Positions 30,769 through 37,023 of a stretch of DNA of 41,594 nt are shown here, piece by piece. Origin of the DNA: a virus; IMG/VR virus record IMGVR_UViG_3300022696_000039, positions 1 to 41,594 of that record; one strand, given 5' to 3'. Both the position numbers and the translations under genes were made by a program. The stretch's first letter is position 1. Every line of letters begins with the position of its first letter. Below the pieces are notes generated by a model that worked only from the letters and a program-made list of their open reading frames with translations, made no database searches and was not told where the DNA came from.

Positions 30769-31372
30769 TCGACTCTCCTTGTTTTTGAATCTTTGGTTTC
30801 TTAGATTTCTTGGGCGGTTCCTCGTAAGGGTTTAATATATATTTATCCGTAAACGATATCCCGACCTTACCAGCGATATAGTGCTGGCGTTCGTTGATGC
30901 AACGGCGGTTCAAATCTTTAAACCAATCGGACATTTCTGTTACCGTCAGCTCCCAACTGTTTGACCTTAATACCTTTTCAAAGTTTATCTCGAGCAATTC
31001 TACCAGTAGAACATGATCAAAGCCAGAGAGCCGTCGGCCCCTGGGTGGATATAAGACCATGAACATTGAGCCGTTGGGGATGGCTGTCAGCAGATACCAC
31101 TTGAGCATATAGGCGTAGGTTCTGCGTGGGAAGGATGGGTCAGGTCCACCCAGCACCGAGCCACCTTGCCAGGGGTCGGCCTTGTATTCACATTCGAATT
31201 CAAAAGACAGAAAGCGTTTATTGACGTTATCGTATTGGATGCGGTCAAGATCGTTGCAGACGTTCGGGTCGTTTGGGAGAAGGTCGTTTATGAATTCGAC
31301 CTTTTCTGTGTCAGCCTTTACGAGCTGTCGATGTTTTAGTCCAGGTTCTCGGTTTAAGGTTCGGGGCTTCAT
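30506..31372 (-). CDS. Hypothetical early protein with long overlapping tail (288 aa)
   Basis: Residues 1-200 look like a folded protein: DLLPNDPNVCNDLDRIQYDNVNKRF, FEFECEYKADPW, YAYMLKWYLLTAIPNGSMFMVLYPPRG, LLVELLEINFEKVLRS. The aromatic and acidic pattern (FEFECEYKADP) might suit a nuclease-like or binding fold, but I do not recognise it. Residues ~202-288 are low-complexity (His/Arg/Ser/Gln-rich) and read through the next gene in another frame. That tail may be an artefact of a lost stop or frameshift; the true protein may end near residue 200. Confidence 0.6.
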   Translation of the reverse strand: MKPRTLNREPGLKHRQLVKADTEKVEFINDLLPNDPNVCNDLDRIQYDNVNKRFLSFEFECEYKADPWQGGSVLGGPDPSFPRRTYAYMLKWYLLTAIPNGSMFMVLYPPRGRRLSGFDHVLLVELLEINFEKVLRSNSWELTVTEMSDWFKDLNRRCINERQHYIAGKVGISFTDKYILNPYEEPPKKSKKPKIQKQGESNAHQPKSHQPDQAHHRQGHRTGSRSSSHSLQRPAGFVSGVGHVLDAPGRESLKRERPAEVERNPDCDSWLHDRDDQRNAEPLEELPF

Positions 31373-31378
31373 GGATTT

Positions 31379-31621
31379 TTATTTCTTTTTTTTTATTCCG
31401 ATTCTATCGACCCATATATTGCTTAATTCATTCTCAAGAGCCATCAGTTCATTTATTGCTTCGCTTACTCTTTGCATATATTCTCGAAGATAATCATTCC
31501 CCATAGACGCAACATAGGGGCGATCTTTTATTTTTTTCATCTTCTGCCAAGCTCTTTTTTGATAATAGATCGGATAATAACTTTGTGAACCGCTAACTGT
31601 TTTTTTTCGTTTTATTATCAT
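31379..31621 (-). CDS. Small basic/helical protein (80 aa)
   Basis: N-terminus is Lys/Tyr-rich (MIIKRKKTVSGSQSYYPIYYQKRAW), followed by a helical segment (NDYLREYMQRVSEAINELMALENELSN) and a basic tail. Start overlaps the upstream stop (ATGA at 31621). No recognised domain; the gene is AT-rich compared with its neighbours. Confidence 0.55.
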   Translation of the reverse strand: MIIKRKKTVSGSQSYYPIYYQKRAWQKMKKIKDRPYVASMGNDYLREYMQRVSEAINELMALENELSNIWVDRIGIKKKK

Positions 31622-31803
31622 TTTTCTTCTTTCTTCTGTGTTTTTTGAATTTGTTTTTTGAGTTCGGCTTCGGCTGATCTAACGACCTTGGTGTATTCTT
31701 CGAGGCCCAGGCGGGTGACGGCCTTGGGCGATGTGGGCATGGCGAGATTCCAGACTGGGGTCTCGTCGATCATGACGGATACGGCGATTTTGACAATGGG
31801 CAT
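31618..31803 (-). CDS. Small hypothetical protein (61 aa)
   Basis: A beta-strand start (MPIVKIAVSVMIDETPVWN) is followed by LGLEEYTKVVRSAEAELKKQIQK and a Lys/Glu tail. It resembles other short accessory proteins of phage early regions. Coupled to the upstream gene by adjacent stop and start at 31804/31803. Confidence 0.55.
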   Translation of the reverse strand: MPIVKIAVSVMIDETPVWNLAMPTSPKAVTRLGLEEYTKVVRSAEAELKKQIQKTQKKEEK

Positions 31804-32106
31804 TTAATCAATCCTCTCTTTATTTAAATTCTCCAAATATTCTATTTGTTCCAACACATGGTTGACATACATATCGTTCTGATTTTTCGTTGCAAAAACT
31901 CTTTTTCGTTTATGCTCTGGTGTTTTTCTTTTTTTAAAAAAATTGGTCTTTTTATTTTCAATGGAATTATGTTTCAAGTTGCATTCACTTGAGCAGAATC
32001 GTTTTTTCTTTGGGCCGACAAAAAGCTCATGACGTTGCCGGACAAAAACCTTTTTGCAGATGGGGCAGTTGAGTTCGTATCTTTTTGTTCCAGGGATTCT
32101 TTTCAT
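31804..32106 (-). CDS. Zinc-finger-like basic protein (100 aa)
   Basis: Start at 32106 (MKRIPGTKRYELNCPIC) overlaps the upstream stop as ATGA. Two cysteine pairs, CPICKKVF near 14-21 and FCSSECNLKH near 37-46, form a plausible zinc ribbon. The rest is Lys/Arg/Asn-rich, ending in a helical MYVNHVLEQIEYLENLNKERID. Nucleic acid binding is likely. It is one of several small Cys-rich proteins in this module. Confidence 0.65.
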   Translation of the reverse strand: MKRIPGTKRYELNCPICKKVFVRQRHELFVGPKKKRFCSSECNLKHNSIENKKTNFFKKRKTPEHKRKRVFATKNQNDMYVNHVLEQIEYLENLNKERID

Positions 32107-32285
32107 TTTTTTGATTCTTTGAATTCGGCATACATAGGAATCCATCTTGAAAAGAATTCTTCCGAATTCATTTTTCGGGGATCACTGTCACCGAAATATT
32201 TAATTTCTAATTGCCTCTGAAATTTAATGCAATCATTCCATCCTTGCCTATAAATAAAATCTTTTTCATCTTTTACCTGAGACAT
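32103..32285 (-). CDS. Small hypothetical protein (60 aa)
   Basis: Start at 32285 (MSQVKDEKDF) lies just after the stop of the upstream gene. The sequence FIYRQGWNDCIKFQRQLEIK and EEFFSRWIPMYAEFKES is helical and aromatic-rich, a pattern common in small phage early proteins, but no family is recognised. Confidence 0.55.
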   Translation of the reverse strand: MSQVKDEKDFIYRQGWNDCIKFQRQLEIKYFGDSDPRKMNSEEFFSRWIPMYAEFKESKK

Positions 32286-32286
32286 A

Positions 32287-32475
32287 TTATTCTTTTCTTT
32301 TTTTGTTGTTGTAATGAATTTTAACTCTTTCGGTGACGGAGAAGGCGACGGGTTTATCAGATCGGTTAATGATGCAGACAAGGACGGAATTGGACTTGTC
32401 TGGCATATAGGTTGTTTCTTTTGGCGGTGCTTTGCCAGCGATTATAGTGACGGTTCGGTAGCGGGGTTTAGTCAT
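32287..32475 (-). CDS. Small hypothetical protein (62 aa)
   Basis: Beta-rich sequence: YRTVTIIAGKAPPKETTYMP, SVLVCIINRSDKPVAFSVTERVKIHY. Start ATG at 32475 overlaps the upstream stop by eight bases. No recognised domain. Confidence 0.5.
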   Translation of the reverse strand: MTKPRYRTVTIIAGKAPPKETTYMPDKSNSVLVCIINRSDKPVAFSVTERVKIHYNNKKRKE

Positions 32476-32614
32476 TTGTTTGCCTCGTAGAAAGCCTTAA
32501 AGACAGGATTTTTTCAATCAGGATGGCGACTCCCATTATGGCCAATACTGGTATCATGCAGAGAATATAGAGTCCAGTCATAGCCCAATCGAATATTGTT
32601 TCAAGGAATTTCAT
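32468..32614 (-). CDS. Short single-pass membrane protein (48 aa)
   Basis: MKFLETIFDWAMTGLYILCM and IPVLAIMGVAILIE form one to two hydrophobic segments, ending SLRLSTRQTND. The ATG at 32614 overlaps the TGA of a nine-codon remnant ORF (ATGA), so it is probably translated by coupling. A possible inner membrane role; nothing more can be said. Confidence 0.55.
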   Translation of the reverse strand: MKFLETIFDWAMTGLYILCMIPVLAIMGVAILIEKILSLRLSTRQTND

Positions 32615-32640
32615 TTCTTTCTCGCCTCTTTTTCGTTCAT
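32611..32640 (-). pseudogene. Nine-codon remnant of the MNEKEA gene family
   Basis: Reading MNEKEARKK then TGA, this tiny frame starts exactly like the four family members upstream and lies just downstream of the last one. Its ATG overlaps the previous stop and its TGA overlaps the next ATG. It looks like a fifth copy deleted down to its leader, kept perhaps because it maintains translational coupling. Confidence 0.6.
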
Positions 32641-32873
32641 TTCTCTTTCTCCCATTTGGCGAGCATCTCTTTCGTGTATTCAGCGATATAACTCTTCGGG
32701 TCAAAACTGTTTGATAAATTTATCATCGCTTCTTCCAACACCTTCGCCTTCTCTATGGCTTCGAGATACCACGATGCTCCGTCACATTCATCGCACCCAC
32801 AATGGTCAAACCCATCTCCTTTTGCCTCTTTAAGATGGCTGGACACTATCTCTCTGGCTTCCTTCTCGTTCAT
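32637..32873 (-). CDS. MNEKEA-family small protein, copy 4 (78 aa)
   Basis: Start at 32873 (MNEKEAREIV) overlaps the upstream stop as ATGA. It has a CGCDECDG cluster near residues 25-32 and the family block WYLEAIEKAKVLEEAMINL near 36-54, ending KWEKEK. It shares the plan of copies at 33079-33315 and 33312-33515: an MNxKEA start, a Cys or polar segment, YLEAI.KA.VLEEAI, and a final (K/E)WEK/E.K. Function unknown; the Cys cluster suggests a bound metal. Confidence 0.65.
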   Translation of the reverse strand: MNEKEAREIVSSHLKEAKGDGFDHCGCDECDGASWYLEAIEKAKVLEEAMINLSNSFDPKSYIAEYTKEMLAKWEKEK

Positions 32874-33082
32874 CCCTTCCTCGCCTCCAGCATCGCATCG
32901 GCCCACTCGTAAGCCTTTTTTGATATCGTTCGCTTCATCTCGTCTGCCCCTGGGAATCCAGCTAATCGAAACAATGCCATCCCCGCAAAAAAATCTCGCA
33001 GAATACCCTCGTCAATATAATGCTTGTGTCTCAAGAATGAACAATCATCAGATACTCGAACTGTGCCCTCTTTTTCGTTCAT
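32870..33082 (-). CDS. MNEKE-family small protein, copy 3 (diverged, 70 aa)
   Basis: It opens MNEKEGTVRVSDDC, sharing the leader with its neighbours, but the body is different: DEGILRDFFAGMALFRLAGF and MKRTISKKAYEWADAMLEAR. The shared leader and unrelated body suggest either recombination at the leader or strong divergence. Starts and stops overlap by ATGA at both ends. Confidence 0.6.
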   Translation of the reverse strand: MNEKEGTVRVSDDCSFLRHKHYIDEGILRDFFAGMALFRLAGFPGADEMKRTISKKAYEWADAMLEARKG

Positions 33083-33315
33083 TTCACCTCCTCCCATTTC
33101 TTAAGGGATTCCTTCAAAACCCTGAAAAATTCTTTGCCCGGCATTGTTTTGCTCCAGTCGGTTTGATGCTTTATGTGCAGAGTGTTTTTTATAGCTTCCT
33201 CCAACACCCTTGCCTTCTTAATGGCCTCGAGGTATTTTCTTGCTCCGCAAACAACTTCACATGAATACTTATTCTTACAATCTTCTCGTATCTCTATCGC
33301 CTCTTTTTCATTCAT
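33079..33315 (-). CDS. MNEKEA-family small protein, copy 2 (78 aa)
   Basis: Start at 33315 (MNEKEAIEIREDC) overlaps the upstream stop. The body contains CKNKYSCEVVCGARKYLEAIKKARVLEEAIKN, with three or four cysteines before the family block YLEAI.KA.VLEEAI, and ends LKKWEEVK. It is the same length and plan as copy 4. No known domain. Confidence 0.65.
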   Translation of the reverse strand: MNEKEAIEIREDCKNKYSCEVVCGARKYLEAIKKARVLEEAIKNTLHIKHQTDWSKTMPGKEFFRVLKESLKKWEEVK

Positions 33316-33515
33316 TTCAACTTCTCCCATTCTTCCAAATGTCTTATCGCATCTTCCTCAAACTCACCGCCTATCAACGAACCCCAATCTGTTATAAAAC
33401 GAACAAGGATTCTCGCCTTATCTATCCCCTCAAGATACCCTGTCGCCTCGGCTATGGTTGTTGTCGGGTATTTGTGCGGATAGTTTGATATCTCCAGGGC
33501 TTCTTTTTTATTCAT
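33312..33515 (-). CDS. MNKKEA-family small protein, copy 1 (67 aa)
   Basis: MNKKEALEISNYPHK leads to ATGYLEGIDKARILVRFI and a C-terminal AIRHLEEWEKLK. It lacks the cysteines of copies 2 and 4 but keeps the YLE.I.KA.IL block and W-E-K ending. The start at 33515 is one base after the upstream stop. Function unknown. Confidence 0.6.
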   Translation of the reverse strand: MNKKEALEISNYPHKYPTTTIAEATGYLEGIDKARILVRFITDWGSLIGGEFEEDAIRHLEEWEKLK

Positions 33516-33516
33516 T

Positions 33517-33714
33517 TCAGTAACTCGTATTGATCTCGATATCTCGGAGCAGGCCGATGATCTGTCGCTTCTCGCTGGCTGTCCAGGCTCCATCTCTTTC
33601 TCCGAAGGCCGAAGCGTTGCTTATTAACAGGGGGGAGGTGAGAACGCCAAGAAGGTAAAGCAAGACGGCAAGGATGATCAGTTCTTTTTTTGATGTTTTT
33701 TTAAGTGATTCCAT
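33517..33714 (-). CDS. Short exported or membrane protein (65 aa)
   Basis: A basic start (MESLKKTSKKEL) is followed by one strong hydrophobic segment (IILAVLLYLLGVLTSPLLIS) and a small polar region with NASAFGERDGAW. It looks like a signal peptide or anchor for a periplasmic protein. It overlaps the upstream gene by 37 bases in another frame. Spanin-like function is conceivable but unsupported. Confidence 0.6.
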   Translation of the reverse strand: MESLKKTSKKELIILAVLLYLLGVLTSPLLISNASAFGERDGAWTASEKRQIIGLLRDIEINTSY

Positions 33715-33872
33715 TGTCTTAACCTCGCTTTAAGTATTTTGACCAGGCAGTTTTTCTTGTGACTCCCGTATAGGCCACAGGACTTGCAGGCCCCGAATTG
33801 AAGGCCGTGGCTTATAGAGGGTTCGGCCAATGCAAGATAAGCCGTTGCGGTTCTCAACAGTAAGGCGGTCAT
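33678..33872 (-). CDS. Small Cys-rich protein (64 aa)
   Basis: The frame MTALLLRTATAYLALAE is followed by HGLQFGACKSCGLYGSHKKNCLVKIL, a CxxC...H...C pattern typical of small zinc-binding phage proteins (LLRRA..YL...C..CG...H...C...L). It overlaps the 3' end of the upstream gene by 143 bases and the downstream gene by 37. The start lacks a clear ribosome binding site, so expression is less sure than the pattern. Confidence 0.5.
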   Translation of the reverse strand: MTALLLRTATAYLALAEPSISHGLQFGACKSCGLYGSHKKNCLVKILKARLRQWNHLKKHQKKN

Positions 33873-34050
33873 AGGGTCTTTTGGGGCCGATGTATTTTTC
33901 TTTTTCACAATTAGAACAGATGAGGAGCTTGCCGGAGAAGAACTCGATGATGTTCCTGTCGCCCTTTTGATAGGCGAGGAGATGGGCGTTACCATCAGCG
34001 ACGGGCTTCCAGGCATGGCTAAGAAATAAGCACCGTAAACGTTTTAGCAT
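33730..34050 (-). CDS. Small Cys-containing protein (106 aa)
   Basis: Start at 34050 (MLKRLRCLFLSHAWKP) is set by AGGAG nine bases upstream, in preference to 34071. The first ~65 residues look folded, with CSNCEKEKYIGPKRP, and resemble small phage proteins with a CLFLSHxWK start. The final ~40 residues run through the overlapping small gene and are less protein-like. No function known. Confidence 0.6.
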   Translation of the reverse strand: MLKRLRCLFLSHAWKPVADGNAHLLAYQKGDRNIIEFFSGKLLICSNCEKEKYIGPKRPYDRLTVENRNGLSCIGRTLYKPRPSIRGLQVLWPIRESQEKLPGQNT

Positions 34051-34132
34051 TTTTTTGTTCTCCTGTGTCATTCAATTTCTGAATCAAAGAGAGGCCGTCG
34101 AGTCCGAGAGTTCGACGACCCCTCTCCCGCAG

Positions 34133-34435
34133 TCAAGCGGATTTCTTAATGTCGATGGGCTGGGCCTTGAAGATATTGGAATCCGGCATGGCCTTCTCGA
34201 CCTGGGCCAAGAGCATCTGCGCCCGTTTGGAATCCGGCTTTGTGAAGTCATGGCTTCCGCAGTTGGGGCAGGTGTCCTGCTTGGCGGTGGCCCTGTAAAC
34301 GGAATAGATCAGGCCAGGGACGATGAGCAGGAGCCAGAGAACCAGCTCCACGGCGAATGAGCCAGGTGATACGAGCTTGGGTTGAACGACTTCGTAACAG
34401 CCACAGCAGAACATCTTGGGGTGATTGAATAACAT
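34133..34435 (-). CDS. Zinc-ribbon membrane protein (100 aa)
   Basis: FCCGCYEVVQPKLVSPGS is followed by a hydrophobic segment (VELVLWLLLIVPGLIYSVYR) and TCPNCGSHDF. Two CxxC pairs around a membrane-dipping hydrophobic helix resemble the LITAF-like / CxxC...LWL..PGLIY...CP.CGS family found in many bacteria and phages. Start at 34435 is preceded by an AACCTGGAGG element acting as ribosome binding site. Membrane-associated, function unknown. Confidence 0.75.
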   Translation of the reverse strand: MLFNHPKMFCCGCYEVVQPKLVSPGSFAVELVLWLLLIVPGLIYSVYRATAKQDTCPNCGSHDFTKPDSKRAQMLLAQVEKAMPDSNIFKAQPIDIKKSA

Positions 34436-34437
34436 GG

Positions 34438-34623
34438 TTAGGCCTCCAGGTTTTGATTTTTTTCATCTTCGCATTTAATGCAAAACGTATTGAACTCGCC
34501 CTCCTCGACATGGAAGGCGTGGCACTCCTCGCAGTCGTGATCGGGGAACATGAGGCAACGGGGCTGGCCGTGTTCGGCGCAGTCGATATCCCGTTGATTC
34601 TCCCATCGTGTTTGGGCATCCAT
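34438..34623 (-). CDS. Cys-rich protein (61 aa)
   Basis: Start at 34623 (MDAQTRWENQ) overlaps the upstream stop as TAATG. Cysteines: CAEHGQPRC, CEECHAFH and FCIKCEDE, suggesting one or two zinc sites. It ends NQNLEA, whose codons form the AACCTGGAGG element preceding the next gene. Confidence 0.6.
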   Translation of the reverse strand: MDAQTRWENQRDIDCAEHGQPRCLMFPDHDCEECHAFHVEEGEFNTFCIKCEDEKNQNLEA

Positions 34624-34814
34624 TAGTCTGTCTCCTCTGGGTCGTTTTGTCTGACTTGGCATTGATCGCAGTAGGAGCCGAAAGGAGAGAGGCGGTTGCA
34701 GGCGGGGCATCGTGGGCTGAAGTCCATCATCTCCTCCTCGTATCTGTCGCACCAGCGATCAAACTTAGTGGGTCTATACATCAAGGCTTCGATTATCTTT
34801 TTTAGACTGGCCAT
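34623..34814 (-). CDS. Cys-rich protein (63 aa)
   Basis: MASLKKIIEALMYRPTKFDRWCDRYEEE is helical, followed by RCPACNRLSPFGSYCDQC, a classic zinc ribbon. Start ATG at 34814 has an AACCTGGAGG element as ribosome binding site inside the XRE gene's end. Likely DNA or protein binding. Confidence 0.65.
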   Translation of the reverse strand: MASLKKIIEALMYRPTKFDRWCDRYEEEMMDFSPRCPACNRLSPFGSYCDQCQVRQNDPEETD

Positions 34815-35046
34815 TTTCGGCCTCCAGGTTTTTATTTAAGAACTCCTCAATGGCTTTGCGTGTAAGCGGTAGGGGATTACTGTTCCTGTCGTTGAACCAG
34901 CGATTGACCGTCCCAAGACGAACCCCGATCTGGCTGGCGATGTCCTCCTGGGCGATCTTGTTGCTTTTGGCATAGGCTTTAAGAGCTTTGATCAAGAACT
35001 TGGCCTCCGTTTTATCTACCCACCCGTCTAGTTTTTTATTTCTCAT
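34774..35046 (-). CDS. XRE-type transcriptional regulator (90 aa)
   Basis: The sequence FLIKALKAYAKSNKIAQEDIASQIGVRLGTVNRWFNDRNSNPLP is a helix-turn-helix of the XRE/Cro-CI type (residues ~17-62), followed by TRKAIEEFLNKNLEAE. Short length and lack of an oligomerisation domain point to a Cro-like regulator. It overlaps the upstream SprT-like gene and the following Cys-rich gene. No cognate repressor or integrase is found, so lysogeny is not implied. Confidence 0.85.
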   Translation of the reverse strand: MRNKKLDGWVDKTEAKFLIKALKAYAKSNKIAQEDIASQIGVRLGTVNRWFNDRNSNPLPLTRKAIEEFLNKNLEAENGQSKKDNRSLDV

Positions 35047-35357
35047 GACCGCACCTCTCTTGGTTTTTTGTAGAAGCTCTTGAGAATATTCGGGACTTCA
35101 TCAAGCGTCCCGCCAAGCTCAAGGACTTTCTTTCTCCATGTATCATCGTGGCCGTGTCCGGTGATGGCGTGGGCCAGCTCATGAATCAACAGCTCCGAGC
35201 AGTCGAGCCACTTGGCCGACATGAAGCAAGCGTGGCCGTTTTCGTGGATATGAGCCTTAGCCCTGAACCGACGGATGCGACCAGGTGTTCTCTGATCGCA
35301 ACCGCCGACATGGACACCGTTGATGGCTGGGTGGTTTATAAATTCATCGAAGGTCAT
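35043..35357 (-). CDS. SprT-like zinc metalloprotein (104 aa)
   Basis: HELAHAITGHGHDDTWRK (59-76) is the HExxH zinc site, with a third ligand likely among H68/H70 and D71 close by, as in SprT-like proteins. The N-terminus (DEFINHPAINGVHVGGC) and RRFRAKAHIHENGHACF are in line. SprT/Spartan enzymes process DNA-bound proteins; in phages their substrate is unknown. It lies downstream of the methyltransferase and next to the regulator. Confidence 0.8.
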   Translation of the reverse strand: MTFDEFINHPAINGVHVGGCDQRTPGRIRRFRAKAHIHENGHACFMSAKWLDCSELLIHELAHAITGHGHDDTWRKKVLELGGTLDEVPNILKSFYKKPREVRS

Positions 35358-35671
35358 TTCTGCACCTCAACCGGATTCAGATAAGCGACATCTGAATATT
35401 GTTCGCCGATGACTCGGACGGAATAGAGCTTGCCGTCGATGAGGACTTTCTGGCCGTCCTCGATTAAGGGAGCATTGAGGTAAGCGTTGCGAGCTTCGGA
35501 CAATTCTTTATCCCGCCCATCATAATCGCCGACCAGGGCCGTGGAATGTCGGAGGATAAAGGATTGGTCGTTTTCGTAGATGAACACTTCGAGCTTGTTG
35601 GTATGCTTGAAGCCCTTGATGCGGACTTGCTGGTGGTTGGAGAGCTTGGTTATTTCTTCCAGGTTTTTCAT
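35354..35671 (-). CDS. Hypothetical early protein (105 aa)
   Basis: MKNLEEITKLSNHQQVRIKG starts with the same MxxNLE element as two other genes of this module. The body is beta-rich: NKLEVFIYENDQSFILRHS, DGQKVLIDGKLYSVRVIGEQ, VAYLNPVEVQK. A single copy of AGGAGG precedes the start in the gap 35672-35778. No domain recognised. Confidence 0.6.
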   Translation of the reverse strand: MKNLEEITKLSNHQQVRIKGFKHTNKLEVFIYENDQSFILRHSTALVGDYDGRDKELSEARNAYLNAPLIEDGQKVLIDGKLYSVRVIGEQYSDVAYLNPVEVQK

Positions 35672-35778
35672 GATTAAATCCTCCTATGATTTATCGTCCT
35701 TCACTATATAGCTTACCAGATGATTAACCATGTTTCAAGGGATATCTACTACAAAAACGATGCGATTTATAGAGGGTT
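35672..35778 (-). promoter_or_regulatory. Intergenic gap with candidate promoter
   Basis: This 107-base gap follows the methyltransferase stop. On the minus strand it holds TTGAAA and, 22 bases later, TATATAG, then AGGAGG before the ATG at 35671. The spacing is too long for a standard sigma70 promoter, so the call is only tentative. No clear terminator hairpin is seen. Confidence 0.25.
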
Positions 35779-37023
35779 TTATTGAATTCGGGCCTTCTGT
35801 CCCGTCAATTTCTCCCATCTTTCTATGATGACATCGACGTAATGGGGGTCGAGTTCCATCATATAGCAGGCCCGATTGGTTTTTTCACAGGCGATCAGGG
35901 TTGAGCCGGAGCCACCGAATCCATCGTAAACGACAGAATTTTCACGGCTTCCATCGGTTATCAATTTCGCCAAAAGTTCTATTGGTTTCATTGTTGGATG
36001 GAGTTCTGATTTGAGGGGTCTGTTAAATTCTAAAATCGTCGTTCCGCTTGGCCCATAAAATTTGTGGTGATTCTTCCAGCCATACATAACAAACTCATGT
36101 TTTGAATTATAATCCTTTCTCCCCAACACATGATTGTTTTTTACCCACACCAAATAATCAGACCAAAAAAATCCAGAATCTTCAAAGGCAATCCTTAAGC
36201 TATGCAGTTCTTTACTAGACATAAAAATATATGCGGTGTTGTAATCGGCCATCGGGATAATCGATAAAAAGGAACAAAAGAATTTTCGATAATCTTTTAT
36301 ATTGTCGTTTTTAATTTTTTCTTGGATTCCATTCCCTTTATCAAATTTATTCAGCATTTCATTTTTGTTCGAATAATCCACCCCATATGGAGGGTCGATA
36401 CAAACCATGTCAATCTCTTTGCCGTTCACCAATTTTTTTACATCTCCATCGCTTGTGGCATCTCCGCAGAGCAAACGATGATTCCCCAGGACATAGAGAT
36501 CGCCAATCTTTGACTTGGCTTCCGGTCTTACTGGGGGAGCCTCATTGTCGGCATCGGTAATATCCGGCATCCCTTCTTTGAACGCATCCCGCAGAGATTG
36601 GATGGCTTCCTCATCGTAGCCTGTCAGGTCTAAGTCGGTTCCGGCTTTGTCCAGCTCTTTGATCAGAGCATCGACATCTTCAAACCTAACCTCGGCCAGC
36701 TCCGCAATCCGGTTGTCGGCCAGCATATCGGCAAGCTCGGCCTGGTCGGACGGATAATCTTGTTTATCAATCGGGACTTCTTTGACTTTGAGGAGCTTGG
36801 CAGAGGCAAGTCTGGCGTGGCCCTTTGTTATAAAGCCTGACCTTTTGGATACGACGATTGGGTTTCTCCAGCCCTGCTCTTTGATAATCTTCGAGAGGAG
36901 CTTGATCTGGCTTTCGCTGTGCGTGTTTGGATTCCTTGGATTTTCTTTGAGGCTGGCTGTGGAGACGATCTCATCAAAGGAGCAGTAAACCGAAACCCCA
37001 TCAGCCTTTTTAGTTACTACCAT
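35779..37023 (-). CDS. ParB-like domain fused to DNA methyltransferase (414 aa)
   Basis: The N-terminal ~90 residues have a ParB/Sulfiredoxin-like pattern: LKENPRNPNTHSESQIKLLS, GWRNPIVVSKRSGFITKGHAR, KEVPI. The C-terminal part is an N6-adenine or N4-cytosine methyltransferase: DPPYG (210-214, motif IV) precedes VVYDGFGGSGSTLIACE (364-380, motif I), the beta order. No matching restriction enzyme is present, so it probably protects the phage DNA or marks it. The fusion is common in phage genomes. Confidence 0.92.
   Translation of the reverse strand: MVVTKKADGVSVYCSFDEIVSTASLKENPRNPNTHSESQIKLLSKIIKEQGWRNPIVVSKRSGFITKGHARLASAKLLKVKEVPIDKQDYPSDQAELADMLADNRIAELAEVRFEDVDALIKELDKAGTDLDLTGYDEEAIQSLRDAFKEGMPDITDADNEAPPVRPEAKSKIGDLYVLGNHRLLCGDATSDGDVKKLVNGKEIDMVCIDPPYGVDYSNKNEMLNKFDKGNGIQEKIKNDNIKDYRKFFCSFLSIIPMADYNTAYIFMSSKELHSLRIAFEDSGFFWSDYLVWVKNNHVLGRKDYNSKHEFVMYGWKNHHKFYGPSGTTILEFNRPLKSELHPTMKPIELLAKLITDGSRENSVVYDGFGGSGSTLIACEKTNRACYMMELDPHYVDVIIERWEKLTGQKARIQ

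Noticed and set aside
34248-34619. 123-residue minus frame over the Cys-rich genes
   Set aside because: Ser/Arg/Pro-rich shadow of two better-supported genes with CxxC motifs and ribosome binding sites.
34774-35046. Evidence for a temperate lifestyle
   Set aside because: The XRE regulator alone is Cro-like; no integrase, excisionase or attachment site is visible.
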